44,523 nucleotides of DNA from Gammaproteobacteria bacterium (GCA_030037905.1 JASHPX010000197.1:1-44523); one strand, 5' to 3'; counted from the first letter of the stretch, positions 15,825 through 27,563 are shown. Translations and numbers: made by a program. Notes: generated by a model from the sequence alone, not told the origin.

Positions 15825-16279
15825 CAGGCGGCGGCACCCCAGTCGATCGTGGCCAAAATTTGCTCGATCACGCGCGCACCGACCTCGGTTCGAGCCAACT
15901 CGAGCGGTGGCTTGCCGTCCAACTGCCCGAGTGGCTGGCGCAGCCAAGCTTGCGCCTTGGCCGCATCGCCCAGCACATCTTCGGCCAACGCCTGAAGGCG
16001 CGCCAAGCGCACCAGCCGATCCGATTCCTCGACGGTCAGCCGCTCCCTCTTCTGCTGCCTGTGCCGCCGGGTGCGCGCCGGAATGATGAAGCGCTGGATC
16101 TCGCCAGGTGACAGAGATCCGCTGCGTTCCACATAGGTCAGTGCTCTCAGTGGAATGCGAACGGAAACCACGCGCGCGAGATCCGCCGCCGAGGCGACAT
16201 CCACGCCCAAGGTAACGCGCCCGCCAAGCTTCTCGAATACCGCCCTGACTACCGGTTCAGGGCGCGTCTGAATCTGCAC
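15824..16279 (-). CDS. Xre/ParS-type (MbcA-like) antitoxin of the RES toxin
   Basis: 151-residue antitoxin with an Xre-like N-terminal part (LRALTYVERSGSLSPGEIQRF) and a C-terminal toxin-binding region (DRLVRLARLQALAEDVLGDAAKAQAWLRQPLGQLDGKPPLELARTEVGARVIEQILATIDWG), which matches the Xre/MbcA/ParS toxin-binding domain with its W-L-x-x-P and P-L-x-L pattern. An in-frame stop lies just upstream of GTG 16279, so this is the earliest start, and it has a GAGG ribosome site six bases before it. It is followed by the RES toxin with a one-base overlap. A promoter with an internal palindrome lies directly upstream. Confidence 0.8.
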   Translation of the reverse strand: MQIQTRPEPVVRAVFEKLGGRVTLGVDVASAADLARVVSVRIPLRALTYVERSGSLSPGEIQRFIIPARTRRHRQQKRERLTVEESDRLVRLARLQALAEDVLGDAAKAQAWLRQPLGQLDGKPPLELARTEVGARVIEQILATIDWGAAA

Positions 16280-16321
16280 GGCCTGCCTCGATCAATGGCC
16301 GCCTTTGTGGCAAGATGCCTC

Positions 16322-16350
16322 ATTATACGGGGCAAATTGCCGCCATCCAA
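16322..16350 (-). promoter_or_regulatory. Promoter and operator of the Xre-RES pair
   Basis: Minus strand: -35 TTGGAT (16350-16345), 17-bp spacer, perfect -10 TATAAT (16327-16322). The spacer contains an 11-bp inverted repeat, GGCAA-N-TTGCC (16331-16341), ideally placed to block RNA polymerase. It is the likely site for autoregulation by the antitoxin. Confidence 0.6.
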
Positions 16351-16395
16351 GCTGCTGCTCTCGTGGCCGCCGTAGCGCGGCAGCTGAGCGGTACC

Positions 16396-16425
16396 GGGGG
16401 TGCGGTCAGAGGGGGTGCGGTCAGC
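16396..16425. repeat. 15-bp tandem duplication
   Basis: Two copies of gggggtgcggtcaga/c, 14 of 15 bases identical, in the spacer between the RES operon promoter and the copper chaperone gene. Confidence 0.75.
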
Positions 16426-16506
16426 GCGACCGTGTGCCGCGCGATCCTTGCGGCCCCGCTTCCGCGGCCGAGCGGTGCGCACCAAGCCGTAGGCTAGAAT
16501 AGGACG

Positions 16507-17109
16507 ATGAGCCAACTATTCAGCCATGTACCTTCATCGTGGGCAGCCCGGCTGCGCGCCGCGACGGCCATGCTGCTTGCCGGCGCTGCCCTGCTGGGGG
16601 CCGCAGTCGCTTGCGGGGCCGCTCCAGCGGCCGCGGCGGATGCGGCTGCGCAGGGCGCGCCGCCGCAGAGCGCACCCGTGCAGATCCAGCAGGCCTGGAT
16701 CCGCTGGCTGCCGGCCAACCTCCCCGAGGGCGGCTACCTGACGCTGTCGAACCCGAGCGATCAAACGGTGGCGCTCGTCGGTGCAAGCAGTCGCGATTAC
16801 AGCAGCGTCGAGCTGCACCGCAGTCTGGAGCGCAACGGCACCAGCACCATGGTACCGGTCGCGCGCATCGACATCGTCCCGCACTCCACGCTGAGCTTCG
16901 CCGCGTTGGGCTATCACCTGATGCTGATGCAGCCACGCGTGGCGATCGCCCCCGGCGATCATGTGCCCGTGACGTTGCACTTCGCCGACGGACGCTCGCT
17001 GACGGTCAGCTTCGAGGTACGCAAGCCCGCCGCCGGCGCGCCGACCGACAAGAGCATGGCGAACATGCCTGGGATGAAGATGCCCGGCATGAAGGACACA
17101 TCGCATTAA
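16507..17109 (+). CDS. PCu(A)C-family periplasmic copper chaperone
   Basis: 200-residue exported protein that carries Cu(I), in known cases to cytochrome oxidase CuA. A signal peptide covers about the first 44 residues (hydrophobic MLLAGAALLGAAVACG, then AAAA-D). The copper ligands fit the H-x10-M-x21-H-x-M motif exactly: H104, M115, H137 and M139. The C-terminus ends in a methionine-rich tail (MANMPGMKMPGMKD) that may also bind copper. TAGAAT lies just upstream (16495-16500), too close to the ATG for an ordinary leader. The gene stands alone between the toxin-antitoxin island and a hypothetical gene on the same strand. Confidence 0.88.
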   Translation: MSQLFSHVPSSWAARLRAATAMLLAGAALLGAAVACGAAPAAAADAAAQGAPPQSAPVQIQQAWIRWLPANLPEGGYLTLSNPSDQTVALVGASSRDYSSVELHRSLERNGTSTMVPVARIDIVPHSTLSFAALGYHLMLMQPRVAIAPGDHVPVTLHFADGRSLTVSFEVRKPAAGAPTDKSMANMPGMKMPGMKDTSH

Positions 17110-17136
17110 GCATGTTGCGCTGAGCATCTTGCGCTG
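17109..17136. repeat. 14-bp tandem duplication after the copper chaperone gene
   Basis: agcatgttgcgctg followed by agcatcttgcgctg, 13 of 14 identical, starting at the last base of the stop codon. Confidence 0.75.
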
Positions 17137-17154
17137 AGCGAGTCCCTGCTCGCT
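17137..17154. terminator. Small hairpin downstream of the copper chaperone gene
   Basis: AGCGAG-tccctg-CTCGCT, six paired bases and a 6-nt loop, with no T-tract. Termination is possible but not supported strongly. Confidence 0.25.
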
Positions 17155-17288
17155 ACGCCCACTCGCGGCTCACCTGCGCGGTGACCGGCCTGTCACCGCC
17201 CCGCGACTGCTTTGTCATAGTGGTATCCCTAGACTCGGTTCTCAGGTTGGCACCGTGAACTTGGCGCTGGTGCGCCGGAGGAGCTTTC

Positions 17289-17822
17289 ATGGCGACACTG
17301 TGTCTCGCGGAGCGGGCTTCGCCCTCACCCGCCACGCCCATGGCGGCGCAGCCGCCGACCGAAGCATCCTGGCCAGCTCCGGCGCTGCGTGAGTGGCTCG
17401 CCGGCGACTGGGGCCTGCTCTTCTCGCACCCCGAGGACTTCGAGGACCGCGGCTTGGAGCAGGACCGCTGGCTCGCGATCGTGGGCGAGGAGCTGCGCGC
17501 CTGTGGCGTCAAGCCCCTGGCCTGCACGACGCAGCCGAACCGGCGCGATACCGGCTGGGCAAGCCGCGTGGTGAACGACTGGCGCACCCTCCGGCTGGAG
17601 GGAGCCGTGGTCGATCTGACGGCCCGGCAACTGCGCGCCGAGATCACGGCGCTCGGGCCGCGCTTCGTGCTGGTGGTGGATGCCGGACTGCGCCGGCGCG
17701 GTGCCCTGCCCTATCGGCCTGGGCGGATCACTCTCTCTGCGCTCGATCTGGCGGCATCAGTACGCGCACTGCGCTGCCGAACCGCCCTGTGCGCCCCCGC
17801 ACACGGCGCCAGAGCCGCTTGA
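17289..17822 (+). CDS. Peroxiredoxin-like protein without the peroxidatic cysteine
   Basis: 177-residue protein with a strong ribosome site (GGAGGAG about six bases before the ATG). Residues 38-50 (GDWGLLFSHPEDF) closely resemble the second strand region of Prx6-type peroxiredoxins, where the next residues should be TPVCTTEL and hold the catalytic cysteine. Here they are EDRGLEQDRW, with no cysteine. The segment after it (ELRACGVKPLACTTQP) also fits the fold's next strand. A later part (FVLVVDAGLRRRGALPYRPGR) resembles the region where peroxiredoxins have their active-site arginine and dimer contacts. I read this as a catalytically dead or repurposed thioredoxin-fold protein; a different family remains possible. 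No partner gene is adjacent. Confidence 0.55.
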   Translation: MATLCLAERASPSPATPMAAQPPTEASWPAPALREWLAGDWGLLFSHPEDFEDRGLEQDRWLAIVGEELRACGVKPLACTTQPNRRDTGWASRVVNDWRTLRLEGAVVDLTARQLRAEITALGPRFVLVVDAGLRRRGALPYRPGRITLSALDLAASVRALRCRTALCAPAHGARAA

Positions 17823-17914
17823 GCTTCCCAGCCGCCGGTCACAGCCGCACCATCCACACCTCCCCCACAGCCTCATAGCCTCCCACCAACCCCACAGCAC
17901 AGTCCGGCAAGGCT

Positions 17915-19237
17915 TCAACCTGCGCCGGCGACGTCGGCGGGCGTGTGTGTCGCGCCTGCGCGCTGCGGCGCATCGTCGCGCACGCGAGTCAGCAGCCAGC
18001 CGCCAACCACGAAGAACACGATCAGCACCAGTGGCGAGGCGCGCTGACTGCCGGTGGCGAGTGCAACGATGCCCATGGCGACGGGCCCGAGCACCGCAGC
18101 GAATTTGCCGAGCATGTTGTAGAACCCGAAGTATTCACCCGAGCGCTCACGCGGGATCAGCCGCGTGAAATACGAGCGCGACAGCGCCTGCACGCCCCCT
18201 TGCACGGTCCCCACGACCGCGGCGAGGCCGTAGAACTGCGTTTCGCTGCGCATGAACGCGCCGTACACGGTCACGCCGACGAATACCGCGAGCCCGAGGT
18301 AGATGGCGCGCTTGGCGCCGATGCGATCGCCCAGCCGCCCAAACGCCAGCGCGCACGGGAATGCGATGAACTGAGTCAGCAGCAACGCCTGGATCAGCGC
18401 GCGCGTGGAGAATCCGAGCTTGGTGCCGAAGTCCACGGCCATGAACTGCAAGGTGTTGATGCCGTCGATGTACAGCCAGTAGGCCAGCAGGAACTTCAGC
18501 ACCGGCCGATCGCGAACCACCGAGCGCAGCCTCGCGAGCAGCTCGCGCCAGCCGGTGTGGCCCTGCACGGGCGGCGCCTCGGGCACATAACGGAACAGCG
18601 GCAACGAGAACAGCAGCCACCAGGCGGCCACGTCCAGGAAGGCCGCGCGCATCGCGGCCGTCGCTCCCGACAGTCCGAAGCGCGCCGGGTACAGCACCAG
18701 CAGCACGTTGATGAGGAACAGCAGCCCACCGCCGAGATAACCGAGCGCGAAGCCGAAGGCCGAGACGCGGTTGGTCTCGTGCGGCTCGGCCACATGCGTG
18801 ATCAGCGCATCCTGGAAGGAGTAGCCCATCCAGAAGCCCAACGACGCCAGGCCATACACCGGCAGCACGTACTGCCAGTGGTTCCTGCCCGCCAGCGCCA
18901 GCAGCACCGTGGCGATGACCCCGAGCGCGGTGAACACGCCGAACCAGGTGCGCTTGCGGCCGCGTCGGTCCGCGAGCGCTCCGAGCGTCGGAGCCAGCAG
19001 CATCACCGCGAAACTGGCGGTGGAATTGGTCAGCCCGAGATAGAAGGTGGAGGCCGTCCCGGGCAGCGCCGCCGCCCAGTAGCGATCGAAGAAGATCGGA
19101 AACAGCCCGACCGCGACCGTGGTGATGAAGGCATGATTGGCCCAGGCGGTCAGCCCCCAGGCCCACTGGGCCGCGCGCTTGCCGCCGTGCGCGCGCGGCG
19201 TGGCGGGTGAGGCTGCTGGCTCGTCGGGAGCGTGCAT
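17915..19237 (-). CDS. MFS transporter, UMF1/Atg22-like
   Basis: 440-residue inner-membrane protein with about 12 hydrophobic segments. The N-terminal part (WGLTAWANHAFITTVAVGLFPIFF), the LGALADRRGRKRTW loop between segments 2 and 3, the long cytosolic loop near PEAPPVQGHTGWRELLARLRSVVRDRP, and the later QALSRSYFTRLIPRERSGEYFGFYNMLGKFAAVLGP are characteristic of the UMF1 family, related to yeast Atg22 amino-acid exporters. The substrate is unknown. ATG 19237 is used; upstream codons are Arg/Ala-rich and not hydrophobic. It is last in the minus-strand run pssA-udg-rimI-prfC. Confidence 0.85.
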   Translation of the reverse strand: MHAPDEPAASPATPRAHGGKRAAQWAWGLTAWANHAFITTVAVGLFPIFFDRYWAAALPGTASTFYLGLTNSTASFAVMLLAPTLGALADRRGRKRTWFGVFTALGVIATVLLALAGRNHWQYVLPVYGLASLGFWMGYSFQDALITHVAEPHETNRVSAFGFALGYLGGGLLFLINVLLVLYPARFGLSGATAAMRAAFLDVAAWWLLFSLPLFRYVPEAPPVQGHTGWRELLARLRSVVRDRPVLKFLLAYWLYIDGINTLQFMAVDFGTKLGFSTRALIQALLLTQFIAFPCALAFGRLGDRIGAKRAIYLGLAVFVGVTVYGAFMRSETQFYGLAAVVGTVQGGVQALSRSYFTRLIPRERSGEYFGFYNMLGKFAAVLGPVAMGIVALATGSQRASPLVLIVFFVVGGWLLTRVRDDAPQRAGATHTPADVAGAG

Positions 19238-19290
19238 GCGGCTATGGTAGAAGTCCGGGTTGCTCGGAGCCAGCGGTTGCGCCCCGCACC

Positions 19291-20901
19291 CTACCCCGAG
19301 GTCTGCTCGCGCGTCTCGTGGAAAGCGATCTGCGGCCAGCGCTCCTGCACGAGCCCCAGGTTCACGCGCGAGGGCGCCAGGTACACGAGCGCACCGGCGT
19401 GATCGAGCGCCAGGTGCTCGTGGGCGCGGGTGCGAAATTCCTCGAGCTTGCCGGCATCGGCCGCCGCGAGCCAGCGTGCGGTGTACACCGCGACGTTCTC
19501 GAATTCGCACTGTACACCGTACTCGTCCTGCAGTCGGAAGCTCACCACCTCGAACTGCAGCGGGCCGACCGCGCCCAGGATCAGGTCATTGTTGCGTAAC
19601 GGGCGGAACAGCTGCGTTGCGCCCTCCTCGCAGAGCTGATCGAGCCCCTTGGAGAGCGCCTTGGCGCGCAGCGGATCCTTCAGCACCGCCCGCCGGAAGA
19701 GCTCGGGGGCGAAATTGGGGATCCCCGTGAAGTGCAGCGGCTCGCCCTCGCTGAAGCTATCGCCGATGTTGATGGTGCCATGGTTGTGCAGGCCGATGAT
19801 GTCGCCGGCATAGGCCTCGTCGGCCTGCGAGCGGTCCGCCGCCATGAACGTCAGGGCGTCCGCGATCTTCATCTCCTTGGCGGCACGCACGTGAGTGAGG
19901 CGCATCCCGCGCCGGTAGCGCCCGGAGCACAGGCGCAGGAAGGCGATCCGATCGCGATGTCCCGGATCCATGTTCGCCTGGATCTTGAAGACGAAGCCGG
20001 AGAGCTTCGGCTCGCTCGGGGTGACGGTGCGCTCGCGGCAAGTGCGCGGCAGGGGCGCCGGGGCGTACTGCACGAAGGCGCGCAGCAGCTCCTCGACTCC
20101 GAAATTGCCGAGCGCCGAACCGAAGAACACCGGCGTCTGGCGCGCGCTGCGGTAGGCCGCGAGATCGAAGCCCGCGCTCGCCTCGCGCACCAGCTCGACC
20201 TCCTCGGTAAAACGCCCGGCATCCGCACCGAGCAGCTCACGTGCCGCGGCGGACTGCAAACCCTCGATGACGCGATTGCCCCCGACGCGCCCGCGCTCGC
20301 CAGCCTCGTAAACGTAAATGCGATCCTCGGGCAGATGGTAGATCCCCTTGAGCTCGCGACCCATGCCAATCGGCCAGGTCACCGGAGCAGTCTCGATCTT
20401 CAGCACCCGCTCGATCTCATCGAGCAGCTCGAGCGGCGCACGCCCGTCGCGGTCGAGCTTGTTGATGAAGGTCATGATCGGGGTATCGCGCAGCCGGCAG
20501 ACCTCCATCAGCTTCACGGTGCGCTCCTCCACTCCGCGAGCGCAGTCGATGACCATCAGGGCGGAGTCCACCGCCGTGAGCGTGCGATAGGTGTCCTCGG
20601 AGAAATCCTCGTGTCCCGGAGTGTCCAGCAGGTTCACCACGGCCTGCCCGTACGGAAACTGCATCACCGAGCTCGTCACCGAGATCCCGCGCTGCTGCTC
20701 GAGGCGCATCCAGTCGGAGGTCGCATGACGCGCGGCCTTGCGGCCCTTGACCGTGCCGGCCATGGTGATCGCCCCGCCAAACAGCAGCAGCTTTTCGGTC
20801 AGCGTGGTCTTGCCGGCATCCGGATGCGAGATGATGGCGAACGTTCTGCGGCGATTGATTGCTTCGAAAATATCAGCGTCGATCACCTGCCGGTTCCCCA
20901 A
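19291..20901 (-). CDS. prfC: Peptide chain release factor 3
   Basis: Translational GTPase that recycles RF1 and RF2 from the ribosome after termination. G1 is [11 protein letters not shown]2 lies in [10 protein letters not shown]3 is [12 protein letters not shown] and G4 is FINKLDRD; the C-terminal RF3 domain follows. The length, about 530 residues, is normal. The start is uncertain: TTG 20901 gives 536 residues ([12 protein letters not shown]), while GTG 20886 would leave about 12 residues before [10 protein letters not shown], as in E. coli. It is preceded by rimI on the same strand and followed by the MFS gene. Confidence 0.95.
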   Translation of the reverse strand: MGNRQVIDADIFEAINRRRTFAIISHPDAGKTTLTEKLLLFGGAITMAGTVKGRKAARHATSDWMRLEQQRGISVTSSVMQFPYGQAVVNLLDTPGHEDFSEDTYRTLTAVDSALMVIDCARGVEERTVKLMEVCRLRDTPIMTFINKLDRDGRAPLELLDEIERVLKIETAPVTWPIGMGRELKGIYHLPEDRIYVYEAGERGRVGGNRVIEGLQSAAARELLGADAGRFTEEVELVREASAGFDLAAYRSARQTPVFFGSALGNFGVEELLRAFVQYAPAPLPRTCRERTVTPSEPKLSGFVFKIQANMDPGHRDRIAFLRLCSGRYRRGMRLTHVRAAKEMKIADALTFMAADRSQADEAYAGDIIGLHNHGTINIGDSFSEGEPLHFTGIPNFAPELFRRAVLKDPLRAKALSKGLDQLCEEGATQLFRPLRNNDLILGAVGPLQFEVVSFRLQDEYGVQCEFENVAVYTARWLAAADAGKLEEFRTRAHEHLALDHAGALVYLAPSRVNLGLVQERWPQIAFHETREQTSG

Positions 20902-20920
20902 CCGCAGCCACGGTCATGAC

Positions 20921-20958
20921 ATGCAAAGCGCCCGCGAGGATGCAAAGCGCCCGCGCAA
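20921..20958. repeat. 19-bp tandem duplication between rimI and prfC
   Basis: Two units both starting atgcaaagcgcccgcg, first at 20921 and again at 20940; 16 of 19 positions match. They lie in the 70-bp gap upstream of prfC. Confidence 0.75.
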
Positions 20959-20971
20959 ATGGCGGGCGATT

Positions 20972-21451
20972 CTACTCGACGGGGCGCTTCAGCACGATGG
21001 CATCTTCACGGCCACCCACGGCCTGGTAGTAGCCGCGCCGCGTGCCCACCTGCGTGAAGCCGAGGGCGTGATACAGGCGCAGCGCCGCGACATTCGAGGG
21101 TCGCGTCTCGAGCAGCGCATCGCGCGCCCCCTGGCGTGCCGCCACCTGCAGCAGGTGCGTGAGCAGCCGCCGGCCGATGCCGCGACATCGATGCTCCCCG
21201 GCGATACAGATGTTGAGCACGTGCGCCTCTCCCGCGCCCACGCTGATGATGCCGTAGCCGATGAGCTCGGAACCGCTCTCCACCACGCGGCAGACGTAAT
21301 TGACCCGCAGGCAGTCGCGAAAGATGCCCTCCGTCCACGGGAATGCATACGAGGCGTGCTCGATACGCACCACGACCGGCAGATCCGCCTCCTGCATGTT
21401 GCGGATGCTCAGCGGCGCGGGCCCAACGGCATCTTGCTTGGCAACCGCCAT
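20972..21451 (-). CDS. rimI: Ribosomal protein S18 alanine N-acetyltransferase
   Basis: GNAT-family acetyltransferase of 159 residues, which acetylates the N-terminal alanine of ribosomal protein S18. The acetyl-CoA loop is seen in HRCRGIGRRLLTHLL (R-x-x-G-x-G/A), the strand before it in EAHVLNICI, and the later NVAALRLYHALGFTQVGTRRGYY block with the motif-B tyrosines is standard for RimI. The N-terminal extension (MAVAKQDAVGPAPLSIRNM) is slightly longer than usual; ATG 21451 is the earliest in-frame ATG. It is 27 nt downstream of the uracil-DNA glycosylase gene, and RimI next to a type 4 UDG is a familiar arrangement. Confidence 0.9.
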   Translation of the reverse strand: MAVAKQDAVGPAPLSIRNMQEADLPVVVRIEHASYAFPWTEGIFRDCLRVNYVCRVVESGSELIGYGIISVGAGEAHVLNICIAGEHRCRGIGRRLLTHLLQVAARQGARDALLETRPSNVAALRLYHALGFTQVGTRRGYYQAVGGREDAIVLKRPVE

Positions 21452-21478
21452 GGCGTAGCTACATCCCTCAGCCCTTCC

Positions 21479-22225
21479 TCAGCCCCGGCCCAGCTCCGCA
21501 CGCGCCAGCTTCAGGTCCGCCCAGGCGCGGCGCTTCTCGCCCGGACTGCGCAGCAGGTACGCCGGATGATACGTGACCACCACGGGCGTGCCCGCCGCAC
21601 CGAAGCGGTGCAAATGACCGCGTAGCCGACCGATCGGCGTATCGGTCGCGAGCAGCGTCTGGGCCGCAATGCGACCGACCACCAGGATCAGCCGCGGCGC
21701 CACCAGCTCGATCTGCCGCCGCAGGTACGGTAGACAGGAGGCTACCTCAGCGGGCTGGGGATCGCGATTGCCTGGCGGCCGACACTTGAGCACGTTGGCG
21801 ATATACACGCTCTCGCGCGGCCGGCCGAAGGCGCGGAGCATCGAATTGAGCAGCTGTCCCGCCCGTCCGACGAAGGGCTCGCCCTGCCGGTCCTCGTCCG
21901 CGCCGGGGGCCTCGCCGATGACCATGACTTCGGCTCGCCGCTCACCCACGCCGAACACGGTCTGCGTGCGTGTCGTGCACAGCCCGCAAAGCCTGCAAGC
22001 GCTGACCTGTGCGCGCAGCTCTTCCCAGAGCGTCGCGGTGGCCCCGGGGGCCTCGAGCTGGCCCCCGGCTGCACTGCCAGCTGCACTGCCGGCTGCACTG
22101 CGGGGAGGGCTGCCCGGCGCGCTGCGGCGGCGCGTCCACAGATCGACTCCGAGTGCCTGCAGATACTGCTCCCGTCGCAGCGCGCGCGGTGCGGCGGTCC
22201 GCAGCGGCGGGACGGGGCGGCTCAC
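21479..22225 (-). CDS. Uracil-DNA glycosylase, family 4 (Fe-S)
   Basis: Thermophile-type (family 4) uracil-DNA glycosylase, which removes uracil from DNA. The catalytic block is [26 protein letters not shown], and the C-terminal motif is [18 protein letters not shown]. Four cysteines can hold the 4Fe-4S cluster: CRLC (ACRLCGLC has extra ones), CRPPGNRDP and SCLPYL. The first about 65 residues are a low-complexity Gly/Ser/Ala linker with GSAA repeated three times, made by a 12-bp tandem repeat. The GTG start (22225) overlaps the pssA stop as GTGA. A helical N-terminal part ([13 protein letters not shown]) is as in many gammaproteobacterial members. Confidence 0.9.
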   Translation of the reverse strand: MSRPVPPLRTAAPRALRREQYLQALGVDLWTRRRSAPGSPPRSAAGSAAGSAAGGQLEAPGATATLWEELRAQVSACRLCGLCTTRTQTVFGVGERRAEVMVIGEAPGADEDRQGEPFVGRAGQLLNSMLRAFGRPRESVYIANVLKCRPPGNRDPQPAEVASCLPYLRRQIELVAPRLILVVGRIAAQTLLATDTPIGRLRGHLHRFGAAGTPVVVTYHPAYLLRSPGEKRRAWADLKLARAELGRG

Positions 22226-23064
22226 GTGTGGTGCTCGCTCGGCTGCTGCTCGGCCGGCCGGCGCTCGGCCGCATGCTGCTCGCCCGCATGGTGTTCGCTC
22301 GCCGCACGTTCCAGCCGCTTCGAGCGGCGCAGGCGCCGCCACAGCCACAGCAGCGGCGCCCACAGCGAGTAGCTGCCGAAGATGATCAGCAGCACGATCG
22401 CCGGATCCTCGGCCACGACGACGAAGATCACCGCCACGCCGACCAGCCAGATGAAGCGCACCGGGCGTGTCAGGTCGAAGGCCTTGAAGCTCGGGTAGGA
22501 GAAGCGGCTGACCATCAGCGCGCCCGCGGCAGCAGTGATCACGAAGGCCAGAATCAGCCCCGGCAATCCGGGCTCGCGCCATTCGCTCGACATCCACAGG
22601 AACGCCGCGACCACCGCGGCGGCCGATGGGCTGGGCAGCCCCTCGAAGTAGCGCTTGTCCTGGACACGGGAATTGAACTTGGCCAGACGCAGCGCCGCGG
22701 CGGCCGCAAAGAAAAACGCCGCGAGCCACCCGAAGCGGTACCAGGCCCGGCCGTACTCGGCAATGCGCGCTACGCCCCATTGATACGTCACGATGGCCGG
22801 CGCGAGCCCGAAGGCAATCATGTCCGCCAGGCTGTCGTATTCCTTGCCGAAGGCAGTCTCGGTGCTGGTGAGGCGCGCCACGCGGCCGTCCAGCCCGTCG
22901 AAGATCATGGCGATGAACACCGCCATGCCGGCGCGCTCGAAGTTGCCGTCGATGGCGGCGATGATGGCGTAGAAGCCGGAGAACAGGCAGCCGGTCGTGA
23001 GCAGATTGGGCAGCAGGTAGATGCCGCGCGGATGAGCGCGCGCCGGCGGGCTGTCGGAATCCAT
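22222..23064 (-). CDS. pssA: CDP-diacylglycerol--serine O-phosphatidyltransferase
   Basis: Membrane enzyme that makes phosphatidylserine from CDP-diacylglycerol and serine. The CDP-alcohol signature [26 protein letters not shown] is complete (D-G-x2-x-A-R-x8-G-x3-D-x3-D with all acidic residues). At least six hydrophobic segments follow the family pattern. This is the soluble-N-terminus, 280-residue PssA subclass ([22 protein letters not shown]), not the peripheral E. coli type. The C-terminal tail after the last membrane helix is a 40-residue His/Glu/Ala/Arg-rich repeat ([18 protein letters not shown]), apparently formed by slippage. It heads the minus-strand operon. Confidence 0.9.
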   Translation of the reverse strand: MDSDSPPARAHPRGIYLLPNLLTTGCLFSGFYAIIAAIDGNFERAGMAVFIAMIFDGLDGRVARLTSTETAFGKEYDSLADMIAFGLAPAIVTYQWGVARIAEYGRAWYRFGWLAAFFFAAAAALRLAKFNSRVQDKRYFEGLPSPSAAAVVAAFLWMSSEWREPGLPGLILAFVITAAAGALMVSRFSYPSFKAFDLTRPVRFIWLVGVAVIFVVVAEDPAIVLLIIFGSYSLWAPLLWLWRRLRRSKRLERAASEHHAGEQHAAERRPAEQQPSEHHT

Positions 23065-23156
23065 GAGAGCGCCATCATAGGATCAGCGCCGGCCCCGCGC
23101 TACCGCGGCGGCGACGTACGCATGCACCGTGGGTCTGGGCAGTGCGCAGGCTGCGA

Positions 23157-23176
23157 TGCCGCGCGGTCGCGCGGCA
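23157..23176. other. Perfect 8-bp hairpin upstream of proS
   Basis: TGCCGCGC-GGTC-GCGCGGCA, a stable stem with a 4-nt loop in the divergent pssA/proS gap (179 bp). Its role, if any, is unknown; no T-tract follows on either strand. Confidence 0.35.
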
Positions 23177-23243
23177 CCGCGGCAGCGCGGCGCCGGGGCA
23201 GCGTCGCTGATCTGCTAGCATCCCGTACGGATCCACTGGACGT

Positions 23244-25076
23244 GTGCGCTTCATGCTGCTGTCGCAATATCCCATCGATACCGTCAAGGAAACCCCCTCC
23301 GAGGCCGAGATCGTCAGCCATCGGCTCATGCTGCGGGCGGGGCTCATTCGCCGGCTCGCCGCCGGCATCTACACCTGGATGCCGTTCGGGCTGCGGAGCC
23401 TCCGCAAGGTCGAGACCATCATCCGAGAAGAGATGGACCGCGCGGGGGCGCTCGAGCTGTTGATGCCGGCGATCCAGCCGGCCGAGCTGTGGCAGGAATC
23501 AGGGCGCTGGCGCGAGTACGGGCCGGAGCTGCTGCGCCTCACGGACCGCCACGAGCGCGAGTTCGTGTTCGGTCCCACCCACGAGGAAGTCATCACCGAT
23601 ATCGCGCGGCGCGAGCTGCGCAGTTACCGGCAGCTGCCGGTGAACTTCTACCAGATCCAGCTGAAGTTCCGTGACGAGGTGCGTCCGCGCTTCGGCGTGA
23701 TGCGCGCGCGCGAATTCATCATGAAGGACGCGTACTCCTTCCACGTCGATGCGGCTTCGCTCGCGGCCGGCTACGCGGCCATGCGCGAGGCTTATACGAA
23801 GATGTTTCAGCGCATGCGGCTGGACTTCCGGGTCGTGCAGGCGGACACCGGCGCGATCGGCGGCACCGCCTCGGAGGAATTCCAGGTGCTGGCTTCCTCG
23901 GGCGAGGACGCCATCGCCGTCTGCGATGCCGACGGCTACGCCGCCAACGTGGAGCTCGCCGCGGCGCTGCCACCCACGACACCACGCCCCGCTGCCCGCG
24001 AGTCGCTCGCGCGCGTCGCCACACCCGGGGCGCGCACCATCGGCGAGGTCAGCGCAGCCGTGGGCGTACCGCCCAAACGCTGCCTGAAAACGCTGATCGT
24101 CGCCGGCGCGCCACGCGCAGGCAGCGCCGCCGCGGCCGGCGACGCTGGCGCGGGCCCGACTGGCCCGGGTACGGCTGCCCCGGGCACGGCCGATGTGGGC
24201 ACGGCCGATGTGGGCACGGCTGCCGCCCCGCCCGTGGCGCTGGTGCTGCGTGGTGATCATGAGCTCAACGCCGTCAAGGCGCAGAAGCTACCGGGCGTCG
24301 CGACGCCCCTACGCATGGCCAGCGCCGCGCAGATCGAAGCCGCGACCGGTTCGCCACCCGGCTTCATCGGCCCGCGCGGCCTCTCGGGCCTCACCGTGTA
24401 TGCGGACCACGCGGCGCTGGCGCTCGCCGATTTCGTTTGCGGTGCGAACGAACGCGACGTGCACCTCAGCGGCGTGAACTGGGGCCGGGACCTTCCCGAG
24501 CCGATCGCCGCAGACCTGCGCAACGTCGTGGACGGGGATCCGAGCCCCAAGGCGGGTGGGCCGCTGCGCATCGTGCGCGGTATCGAGGTCGGACATATCT
24601 TTCAGCTCGGACGCAAGTACAGCGAGGCGCTGCATGCGACGGTGCTGGACGAGTCCGGCTCCCCGCTGACCATGCTCATGGGCTGTTACGGCATTGGTGT
24701 GACGCGCATCGTGGCGGCAGCCATTGAACAGAATCATGATGAGCGTGGGATCATCTGGCCCGATCCGATCGCTCCGTTCCATGTGGTACTGGTGCCGCTC
24801 AATCTGCAAAAGTCCGCCACGGTGCGCACCGTGGCCGATGCGCTCTATGCCGAGCTCACCGCAGCCGGCATCGAAGTGCTCTACGATGATCGCGACGAGC
24901 GCCCGGGGGTCAAGTTCGCAGACGCAGAGCTGCTCGGCATCGGCCATCGCGTCGTCATCTCCGAGCGCGGCCTGGCTGCCGATACGCTCGAATATCGCCA
25001 GCGGCGCGCGAGCAGCAGCGAGAACTTTCCGCGAGCGCGGGCGCTGGAGTTTCTGCGCGAGCGCCTGCAGCGCTGA
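23244..25076 (+). CDS. proS: Proline--tRNA ligase, bacterial-type
   Basis: Class II synthetase that charges tRNA-Pro, 610 residues. The N-terminal catalytic core opens with [37 protein letters not shown]; motif 2 is in the region [26 protein letters not shown] and motif 3 near [21 protein letters not shown]. The inserted YbaK-like editing domain lies at about residues 250-400 and the anticodon-binding domain at the C-terminus. The editing domain contains an extra low-complexity stretch of about 40 residues ([19 protein letters not shown]) from a 15-bp tandem repeat. The start is GTG 23244; ATG 23253 is possible. Confidence 0.95.
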   Translation: MRFMLLSQYPIDTVKETPSEAEIVSHRLMLRAGLIRRLAAGIYTWMPFGLRSLRKVETIIREEMDRAGALELLMPAIQPAELWQESGRWREYGPELLRLTDRHEREFVFGPTHEEVITDIARRELRSYRQLPVNFYQIQLKFRDEVRPRFGVMRAREFIMKDAYSFHVDAASLAAGYAAMREAYTKMFQRMRLDFRVVQADTGAIGGTASEEFQVLASSGEDAIAVCDADGYAANVELAAALPPTTPRPAARESLARVATPGARTIGEVSAAVGVPPKRCLKTLIVAGAPRAGSAAAAGDAGAGPTGPGTAAPGTADVGTADVGTAAAPPVALVLRGDHELNAVKAQKLPGVATPLRMASAAQIEAATGSPPGFIGPRGLSGLTVYADHAALALADFVCGANERDVHLSGVNWGRDLPEPIAADLRNVVDGDPSPKAGGPLRIVRGIEVGHIFQLGRKYSEALHATVLDESGSPLTMLMGCYGIGVTRIVAAAIEQNHDERGIIWPDPIAPFHVVLVPLNLQKSATVRTVADALYAELTAAGIEVLYDDRDERPGVKFADAELLGIGHRVVISERGLAADTLEYRQRRASSSENFPRARALEFLRERLQR

Positions 25077-25143
25077 ACAGCACGGGCGCGTCACCGGCGC
25101 CCTGCGTCGGCTGCTCGTCGGTACGCCCCGCCTGGCGCTGGGC

Positions 25144-27563
<2,420 letters not shown>

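Noticed and set aside
8533-16350. Prophage or integrative element behind tgpA
   Set aside because: No integrase, transposase, phage structural gene, tRNA or attachment-site repeat was found at either border.
16305-16502. Short plus-strand frames between the RES operon and the copper chaperone gene
   Set aside because: Two overlapping frames with different sequence and no ribosome site, over a promoter and a tandem repeat; taken as noise.
23101-23200. T-box or other riboswitch in front of proS
   Set aside because: Only a simple 8-bp hairpin is visible; no T-box core or specifier loop was found.
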